Shown piece after piece: positions 56,966 to 64,000 of a stretch of 64,000 bases of DNA (its first letter is position 1; every line of letters begins with the position of its first letter). The stretch is taken from NCBI RefSeq assembly GCF_000143535.2, contig NC_037323.1, forward strand, positions 1,302,001 to 1,366,000, given 5' to 3'. The notes beneath the pieces were generated by a model. That model searched no databases and was not told the DNA's origin. It worked only from the letters and a program-made list of their open reading frames with translations. This stretch comes from Botrytis cinerea B05.10 (taxonomy: Eukaryota; Ascomycota; Leotiomycetes; Helotiales; Sclerotiniaceae). The position numbers and the translations under genes are program-made.

Positions 56966-58757
56966 CTACCCTCTCTCCTCCCTCTCTTCATCATTCATTC
57001 CCTCTCGCCCCTTTCGTCCTCTAACACCCCACCCATCCCTCAACAGCAAACCCACCTCTTCTAATCCCAACCCCTTTGTCTCTGGATACACCCACCAAAT
57101 CGCCCACCAGCCAACCGCGCATACCACCGCATACACAACAAATGTCCACGTCGGAGTTAGCTCTTCCATCATTGGAAGAAACGTGAGTCCTATAATGAAA
57201 TTTGCCGACCAATTTGTACAAGTAGAGAGAGAAGAGCCGAGGGAACGGACTGAGAGGGGAAAGAGTTCGGATTGCATCCATGGGACGTTTCCGAGACCGA
57301 GAGCAAAGGCTGCGGTATAGAGCATTATTGCTATTAGGATTATGAGGGGTGGGATGCGAGAGGTAGAGGTGGGGGAGGGTGTAGTGGTAGTAGAGGAGAG
57401 GGTGGAAGGAAGATCCATGAAGTGGAAGCCTATGGAGCAGAGAAGGAGTCCTATAACCATTACTGGGATTGAAATGAGGAGGATACGACGACGGCCGATA
57501 CGGTCGATAAGCATAAGAGCGGCGCAGGTTAGGATGAAGTTTGTGAGTGCAACAGAGAGGGATGTGAGAGTTGGGGAGGAGAACCCAACGATAGTGAAGA
57601 TTGTGGCGCTGAAGTACATTAGGGAATTCTAGGAGATTAGGGTTAGCGGAGTTTATGCTGAGCAGAAAGAATATACTTACGAAACCACACAACTGTTGAA
57701 GACCTTGCAAAAGACAGGCAATTATCAAGGCTCTCCTGTTTCCTCCAACCCCTATCAATTCTTCCCAGCTGTCTTTCGCGTCGCTTATCCAGGAATCCTC
57801 TGATCCCTTGGTTTTCCGCGCCATCTCTCTTAACCTTTTAGCCTCATCTTCCTCTCTCACTTCCCTTTCAATTCCCTTCAAAACCTCATCTACCACCTTC
57901 TGCATCTCAGTACCTTTCCCAAAAACTCTAGTCAAAACACTTCTCCCCTCATCTGCCCTCCCAACTTGTACCAACCATCTCGGAGTCTCTGGCATAAATA
58001 GCATCACCAAGATTTGTACCGCCGCAGGCACCGCACCCAAACCAACCATCCACCTCCACCCCGTCTCCAGACTTCCCCATTCTACAAACGCCCAACCAAC
58101 AATATAAGCCACAACTTGTCCCAATGTAATAAACAATACATTCAGCACCACTAATCTGCCCCTCCACATAGTTGGCGCTAATTCACTTATATACAGTGGA
58201 GCAACGAAACTGCCTGCCCCAACAGCAAGTCCTACGATACTTCGTCCAAGTATCATACCCCATACTGTGGTTGTGAATGCTTGGATAAGTGCGCCGAGAA
58301 CGAATGCTAAGTCTGCTAGAAGGACAACACGCTTGCGACCGAGGGAGGAAGCGAGAACGCCGGAAAGGGGGGAGATGATGAGGGCGAAGAGAGAGGTACA
58401 TGATGTTATGAGGGATTTATCGAGGGTTGTTAGGGGGCGGCCGAGAGAAGTATGGAGACTTATTAGGGTGGATGATATTACGCCTGTGTCGTCTGGTTCA
58501 CATATTGTTAGCTACGGTTAATTTCTAAATGTGATTTTGGAGTGAATCGCAAGGAGTTGGGAGAATAGAGAGGAAGCCATACATCCAAACAACAACCCAG
58601 TAATGCCTGCAGAAAAAGCAAGTAGCCAAACGAATAGTCCAGGCTTGCTCAAATTCTTCTCGAGAAGTAATGAGACATCTTCATCCACGTCACTCTCCTC
58701 CTCTTCCTCGCCGTGCTGATTTGACAAGAGAGGTTCTTCGGCGGTAGAAGATGCCAT
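56966..58757 (-). CDS. MFS transporter of the myo-inositol (ITR) type, 549 aa
   Basis: Proton-coupled sugar-porter family protein of the plasma membrane. Three exons: 58757-58583, 58492-57681, 57628-56966. A 40-residue acidic N-terminus (EEEEESDVDEDVSLL) precedes helix 1. Motifs in order: GLLFGYDTGVISSTLIS (spanning intron 1), TTLDKSLITSCTSLFALI, SLGRKRVVLLAD, GRSIVGLAVGAGSFVAPLYI, PETPRWLV, LQQLCGFNSLMYFSA (spanning intron 2), DRIGRRRILL, GNVPWMQSELFPLSVR, YPETKGLGLEEV. The GNVPWxQSELFP motif and the TTLDKS segment point to the inositol-transporter branch; a different polyol or hexose cannot be excluded. Confidence 0.87.
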
Positions 58758-59975
58758 TGTTTCGAGAGGGATATCTATTGAAGATGCCAGAGTGAGCTAT
58801 GTGAACATCGAGTTCACATATCGTAGGTCGGGGGATGAGTGGTTGTTAGTTATTGGCAGTGAGGTTGATGATGAGAGGTCTTGGAAGTAGCTCAGCCGCG
58901 TGCTTCCTGGATGGTTTGCTTGCGGGTCGGATTTCGAGACATGTGGCTCGTGCGCAGTATATGCAGGGTTTCTGCAGGGGCTTTGAGTGCCGAGATTGGG
59001 GTCCTGTTCAGCCTTGCATGGAAGGCTCAATGCAGAATTGGATGTGTATTTTTTAGATGTTTATTCATGAAAAGAAGTTGTGGCTTTTTGAGTATCGGTT
59101 TCTTTTAATTAGCATTAACAGATAAAATTTTGGCGACCTCAGGGAGTTTTCATTTCCAGTGTCAGTATATCAATATCATCTGGTATCGTTGCCTAGGTAG
59201 CTAGAAGAGAGAGCTTGCTTGATATAATCGTTGACGTTGGAGTTGATGCTTTAACTGTTGTTGGACGAAGAATGTCTAATGTCTAATATGAGACAAAACT
59301 AATCTATACTAATGCAGCCCAAAATCTGGGGGAGCAGGCCTCCCCATATTGTTGTTCTAAAGTAGTAAAATGGCAAGTTTGTACGGGGCGAAAATTCTAT
59401 CTTTCACACAAGCACGACAAGCAAAGAAATGATGGATGTTTACAAAAACGAAGACTTTACGCCAATCGGTTATCTTTGCGGGTACCATGATTTCAGACTA
59501 TACATGTGACGATATGTATTGTGTGCCACGTAGGAAGAGGTACTGGTCAATGGAGAGTAAAATCAGAAGCATACGGTAACATCTTTCAAAGCTAGTTGAA
59601 GTTGTATTTTCTGTTCAATTCAGCTACGCCCCCATGAAAGCTCAATGTTCTTCTGTAACTTATGATTCCGAATATGCCCTGAGAGCCCAGATGCTAGATG
59701 CTTCAATCCCGCGGTATCCTTACATTGGCGTTGGCCCAATGTTTCCGTACCAAGCCATTGAAACCAGTCAATTTCGAGATAGATATAATCTATAGCAAAC
59801 TTTCGATATGTTAATTCTGAAATGTGAGCGCCGACCTCATTTTGGATGCCGCGGATTTGACATAATATAGTTTGTGACTGAAACCAACTATGGTGGTATC
59901 ATTTCATCTGTAGAAGGTGCAATTGGAGGTAGTAAATGGAGTTCGAGTTCTGAGGGTTTTCCTATTTAGTTGACT
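58758..59975. other. promoter of the inositol-type transporter and spacer
   Basis: No gene is supported. A short repeat GTCTAATGTCTAAT is present at about 59275. Confidence 0.55.
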
Positions 59976-60598
59976 TCAAGACAAAATTGGACGATAAATG
60001 CCGTCTGCACCTGGTACCACGTAAACCATATCGACGACATTGTCTAGACCACTAATTTCGGGCCTTGAAATAAAAGATCTGGGCCAAAATTTAAGCCTGC
60101 TGAGAAGATACTCACTGCAGAATGCGCGTGGCAACAGGAATGTAACGTCAACATGAAGCGAATCAATGTTGTAATCGAACCATGTTCGTGGTTTAACTCC
60201 CAACGATCCAAAAGTAAGCGTGTAGGTCTCAGAAGCAACCTCCAACGATTCTCTGCAAGTGTAGAAGATTGCTGGGTTTGAGTTTACAGGCGCAAGTCCT
60301 ACGACTGATCTTCCACCATGGCGAAATAAATTGAGTCTGCTGCTAAATTGTGGCCTTCAAACTGGTAAGTGATATACTCGCAGCGAGGTCCAAGAATTCG
60401 AGATCATGGATAAAGCAAGACTTACTGAACAGTGGGATACTCGGGGTGCTTCAGGCGAAAACGTTTCAGAACCACATTTCTTGGTCCAGGAAGTGCAGCT
60501 CTCCAAATCAGCCGTCGAATTTCTAATGGTAGCCGTGGGAATGGATGAAATGTCGTCTCACTTCGATCGGATAAGACGTGGGTAGAGACAGGAGCCAT
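59976..60598 (-). CDS. 2EXR-domain protein, 183 aa
   Basis: Two exons, 60598-60426 and 60354-59976. The start MAPVSTHVLSDRSET is followed by FHPFPRLPLEIRRLIWRAAL, the defining first block of the fungal 2EXR domain, and FYTCRESLEVASETY, its second block. The 2EXR family is expanded in plant-associated ascomycetes and its role is unknown. The protein is shorter than most relatives (often 250 aa or more). A GTGAGT ... TTTCAAG pair inside exon 2 (about 60116-60065) could be an intron, but splicing it gives a stop soon after, so the unspliced reading is kept. The C-terminus is thus uncertain. Confidence 0.75.
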
Positions 60599-61129
60599 TT
60601 TCAGAAATCTAGAAAAAGCTTATTAGTAATTGGGATTGTGAGATTGGAATAGCAAGCGTGCTTCAATGGTGATTCGATTCTTCGAGGAGAGTTGTACTGG
60701 CTGCGGAAAATGACAAACCAATAAATAGGTGAGTTTTGTCGCAGAGCATGAATAGTTGACAACGATGAGAAGCTCGGTGCGGATAATGAGTTGCTGTGGC
60801 AGAGGAACTTGACGAGAATAAGAGATTGATGGCTCTTCAAAGTTTTGTTCAAGTAAAGAACGAGATGCAAAAGAATATCTGGCCAACAATTTCAAGAAGT
60901 TTACTCTTTACTATACTAGACACTTATCAAGACGTGAGATTGAATTTAAATCGAGTGAAAGTGGGTTGAAAATTCATCTCGCTACCAATTTGTCGCATCG
61001 GATGCTTTACTTCTGACAAACATCAACACATCATTACATCATCACATCATCACATCATCACAGTTTTATCCAAATATTTTTCCAACAAATATATATCACT
61101 TGTTTGAGTAGATCAAGTAGTTATTGTTA
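60599..61129. promoter_or_regulatory. divergent upstream region of the 2EXR gene and the 910-aa protein gene
   Basis: About 530 bp between start codons. Near 61025-61063 the sequence ACATCATC repeats several times in the leader of the right-hand gene. Confidence 0.55.
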
Positions 61130-63862
61130 ATGAATTGGACAGGAGGGCGCCTGCAAAGGCATTCTAGAAAATCATCTCGTGGCGGCGGCGGTGGAGGCTT
61201 GACCAAACGACAAAAGGAACACTTCGCAAAGGTGAAGGCTAACCTAAGAAGCGGAAGCCAGAAGAACGTTACTACTAAATGGACAATATTCGACAAGATC
61301 GTAGTAGAACAGCCACACGTACGGTCGCTTGGAAGTCATATTGATTCAGTGAAGAATTCTGAGTGTGGTTCAAGACAAGGAGGGAGAAATGAAGTTGGGC
61401 GGGAATATTTTACTGATCTCCACAAACACAACGATCTCACGCCCACCCCAAAACGCACAGAGGCTCAAGAGAAGCATGCAAATAATCGTTCTTCGTCAGT
61501 TGAATTCGTTCAAAGAAGTCCCGTTGCCGACGATGATTTATACAACGCTACGCCTCCACCATTGAGAATCAAGCGCGAGCATGCCGCATCTTCAGAGCTT
61601 AGGGATGATCCGCAGGACTACGAGGCGCGAGAAGCAATGGAACAATCGATGGAAGAAAGGAGACGAAATCTATTGAGTCAAAAAGACTGGGTTGGTTTAA
61701 ACATTCATCATTTGCCGAAATTAAAGTTCAACCAACCGAGACATGATGAAGATATTGGGCGAAGAAGAAAGGTAAAGGATAGACACAGAGCACGATATTC
61801 TAAGCTTCAGACAAGAATCAGCTCGCCATTTGCCTCAAGGAAAGATCGAACAAGGGAGCAACAAGAAGCAGGTTATATGGAAGAAAGACTGTTGAAAAAT
61901 GACGTTAGAATTTCGATTGGTGGGAGGATTGTTCCGCCAGGTATAAGTTCGAGTTCACGACCGAAAAAAGTCATTCGTCAATCTACACCGCATATGAAGC
62001 ACCTAATGTTGACATCAGACCATATGTTGCTTGACGATGAGTATATCATGGAGGACCAGGAAGATTTGAATAGTGATAGGTTTCTTTCTGCTTTCGAAGC
62101 AAAAATACATGGCAATGGAGATAACGACAATTCGGCGAGGATAATTTCATTGGGTAGGTGTTTGGATGCCCACGGTACGCATGGAAGTCAAGAAATTCGC
62201 CCAACTCCAAGACGTTCATCACTACTTAAGACAATCAACAAAGCTGAAATCTCACATGAGTCTTGGGGTAAAGCGTCACCATTTTCTCGCACAGCCATCA
62301 GATCGATTTGCGATACCAGTATGAAACAACCAATGCCCACCCGTCCTGCACAACATCCGGTTCTCCGCTTAAGCTCACCTAAGTGTAACAGTAGTGTGCT
62401 TGCACAGGTCGGGGGCTCGAAAAGTGTGTTTTCCGAGGATCAATTGGTGGATAACGAGATGTGGAAAGCATGGATGCCACTACCCACAGGGAACACAGAG
62501 CGCAACAACTATGAAAGGGAAGAACATCCGAAGAATAGGAACTTGTCAATAAGCCCGGGAGTAAGTGTCATTCCAACCGTACGTGAGAAGACCTTTAGCA
62601 GCTCAAGATCCAATGATGAGGATTCAGGTGGAAAATACGAGCATTCCGAGTCTTGGGGAGGCTGCGAAAGCTCGATGACACAAGAGCAGTCTACAACAGT
62701 ACATAACAGAGATTGGTCTCCATCGAATAACGTCGACAATATTTCATCCAATGATATGCCGCACAGCTCGGATGTCTATGACCAGTTTTTCTCATCTGAT
62801 AGATGTGAGCTTGGAAATTTGGGAGAGGGACCATTGATATCCACACAATATAGGAATCAGGACAATACCACAATCAAACCACAAGACAAGCGATCGCCAC
62901 AGAGAACATCTTCGAGCATTCCATGGAATCCCCCTAGAAGCTCAAGTCCTGGGATAACCAGGCCTTTCCATAGCAACTTTGTCAGTAGTCCTTGTTCCAA
63001 AGTTCCCCCTATTCAGCAGACGCCTACCTCTACTAGACAAACAACTGAATTTGAAAAGACTGCACTGCAACACAATCAAATACCAAAGACGTATCAAAAT
63101 TTGGGTATAATAGAGGAATCTCCGACGAAAGGTGTCCAGAGGAAAGTAGACCAAAATGAACTCTGGATGAAGTTTGTTTTTGACGAGGCTAGTGAAGAGA
63201 AAGACGCGGTACTGAGAAAGACTACATCTACAGGATTTGAGCTCGAGAAAAGGGAACCCTCGCCAGCTTTTTCAACCTTTGTGCACAATTCAGTCGAGTC
63301 TGAAAGTCCATTGCAACCTAGATATGTTACGCAAGCGAATAGTCGTATCACTTGGCAAGATCCACAGCAAGGAAACAGCAGCGTATATAGGAATGAATTT
63401 GGCCAGTCCTCCAATTACTCAACAATCGCTTATCAGTCCAGTGTCAACCACGACCCTGTAGGGGCGGCTGCCCGAAATAAAAGTACACCATATCCGTTGG
63501 AAGGAAAACATCATCAAACTAGTAGAGATTCGGGTTCAAATAATCGTACCTCTGCAGTAGACTCAACCAACTTCGGAATCTCAAATAGTAGTACATCCTC
63601 ATCTCCAAAGACGGACTCGCTTTCTATGATGGCAGTCTCAGGTTCTCAGATCAATACATCAACAACAACAACGACTCAAAGATCTTTCCTAGAACCGCAT
63701 TGCAAGGTTATCTTCACCAAACCTCAGCCATTTATTGGATCGAAATCAGAGGTAAAATTTTCATCTCCTGATAGAACTATCCGTATCGGCAGGAAAGATC
63801 TCAAAAAACAGATGAGCAGTGGTAATAGCAGAATGTTTCTGGAAGAGATAGAGGATGATTAA
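61130..63862 (+). CDS. large, mostly disordered fungal protein of unknown function, 910 aa
   Basis: A single long exon. The ATG at 61130 is preferred because it gives MNWTGGRLQRHSRKSSRG, a start I have seen on other fungal hypothetical proteins, followed by a Gly run and LTKRQKEHFAKVKANLRSG, a basic helix. A second ordered-looking block is near residues 185-240 (DWVGLNIHHLPKLKFNQPRH, then basic RRRKVKDRHRARYSK), and a third at the C-terminus (VIFTKPQPFIGSKSEVKFSS ... FLEEIEDD). In between it is rich in Ser, Asn, Thr and Pro. No membrane span, enzyme motif or zinc finger is visible. Nuclear location is a guess from its basic blocks. Confidence 0.8.
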   Translation: MNWTGGRLQRHSRKSSRGGGGGGLTKRQKEHFAKVKANLRSGSQKNVTTKWTIFDKIVVEQPHVRSLGSHIDSVKNSECGSRQGGRNEVGREYFTDLHKHNDLTPTPKRTEAQEKHANNRSSSVEFVQRSPVADDDLYNATPPPLRIKREHAASSELRDDPQDYEAREAMEQSMEERRRNLLSQKDWVGLNIHHLPKLKFNQPRHDEDIGRRRKVKDRHRARYSKLQTRISSPFASRKDRTREQQEAGYMEERLLKNDVRISIGGRIVPPGISSSSRPKKVIRQSTPHMKHLMLTSDHMLLDDEYIMEDQEDLNSDRFLSAFEAKIHGNGDNDNSARIISLGRCLDAHGTHGSQEIRPTPRRSSLLKTINKAEISHESWGKASPFSRTAIRSICDTSMKQPMPTRPAQHPVLRLSSPKCNSSVLAQVGGSKSVFSEDQLVDNEMWKAWMPLPTGNTERNNYEREEHPKNRNLSISPGVSVIPTVREKTFSSSRSNDEDSGGKYEHSESWGGCESSMTQEQSTTVHNRDWSPSNNVDNISSNDMPHSSDVYDQFFSSDRCELGNLGEGPLISTQYRNQDNTTIKPQDKRSPQRTSSSIPWNPPRSSSPGITRPFHSNFVSSPCSKVPPIQQTPTSTRQTTEFEKTALQHNQIPKTYQNLGIIEESPTKGVQRKVDQNELWMKFVFDEASEEKDAVLRKTTSTGFELEKREPSPAFSTFVHNSVESESPLQPRYVTQANSRITWQDPQQGNSSVYRNEFGQSSNYSTIAYQSSVNHDPVGAAARNKSTPYPLEGKHHQTSRDSGSNNRTSAVDSTNFGISNSSTSSSPKTDSLSMMAVSGSQINTSTTTTTQRSFLEPHCKVIFTKPQPFIGSKSEVKFSSPDRTIRIGRKDLKKQMSSGNSRMFLEEIEDD

Positions 63863-64000
63863 AGCGTCTGCGTGTTTGAAAGATGCATTTTGTACTTATG
63901 GTGCCCCTTTTCAATAGGATTGGCTGAGTATAGTAGCTATTATCTAAACTTAGAGAGCTGGAATTGGCTAGATATTTAACATTTGATTTATTGCAAAATA

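Overview
The window looks like a chromosome segment from a filamentous ascomycete, most likely a leotiomycete of the Botrytis/Sclerotinia kind. This is inferred from short introns (about 50-110 nt) with GTAAGT-like donors and CTAAC-like branch points, interrupted tRNA genes, typical fungal families (secreted pectin lyase, 2EXR and DUF7587 proteins, MARVEL/Nce102, Mim2), moderate GC coding DNA, and AT-rich gene-poor tracts with decayed sequence. All gene models were built by eye from splice signals and frame continuity; for each spliced model the exon lengths sum to a multiple of three.

Layout. 1-6.9 kb: no convincing gene, many microsatellites. 6.9-10 kb: an aerolysin-like fragment (minus, broken), then a compact divergent pair, the p24 cargo receptor Erv25 (minus) and the U1 snRNP protein U1-C (plus), the latter with a 6-nt microexon. 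10.5 kb: intron-containing tRNA-Gly(GCC). 12-14 kb: a DUF7587-type protein. 14.6-15.8 kb: secreted pectin lyase. 16-21.6 kb: gene-poor, with an intron-containing tRNA-His(GUG), a MITE-like element with about 53-bp inverted ends, and two relic reading frames. 21.7-26.7 kb: secreted type-B carboxylesterase and an MFS sugar porter, separated by a very AT-rich spacer with two perfect hairpins. 28.2-35 kb: an orphan exon-like frame and a seven-exon DDX60-like superfamily 2 helicase (1,834 aa). 35.6-40.4 kb: an MFS transporter followed by a wrecked ABCC-type ABC transporter. 40.9-51 kb: housekeeping block: AIM24-family protein, eIF2-beta, Mim2, Nce102-like membrane organiser, COQ2. 51.8-56.5 kb: a 1,526-aa JmjC / 4CXXC zinc-finger / AT-hook protein. 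57-64 kb: inositol-type MFS transporter, a 2EXR protein and a 910-aa low-complexity protein of unknown role.

How the genes relate. There is no operon logic. Core genes (secretory pathway, splicing, translation, mitochondrial import, ubiquinone synthesis) alternate with accessory genes plausibly linked to plant-tissue growth (pectin lyase, carboxylesterase, sugar and inositol uptake). Decay is concentrated in the accessory intervals. I did not find a clearly new multi-gene system; the best leads are the DDX60-like helicase, the JmjC/4CXXC protein, the U1-C microexon, the MITE with transition-only differences, and the relic frames.
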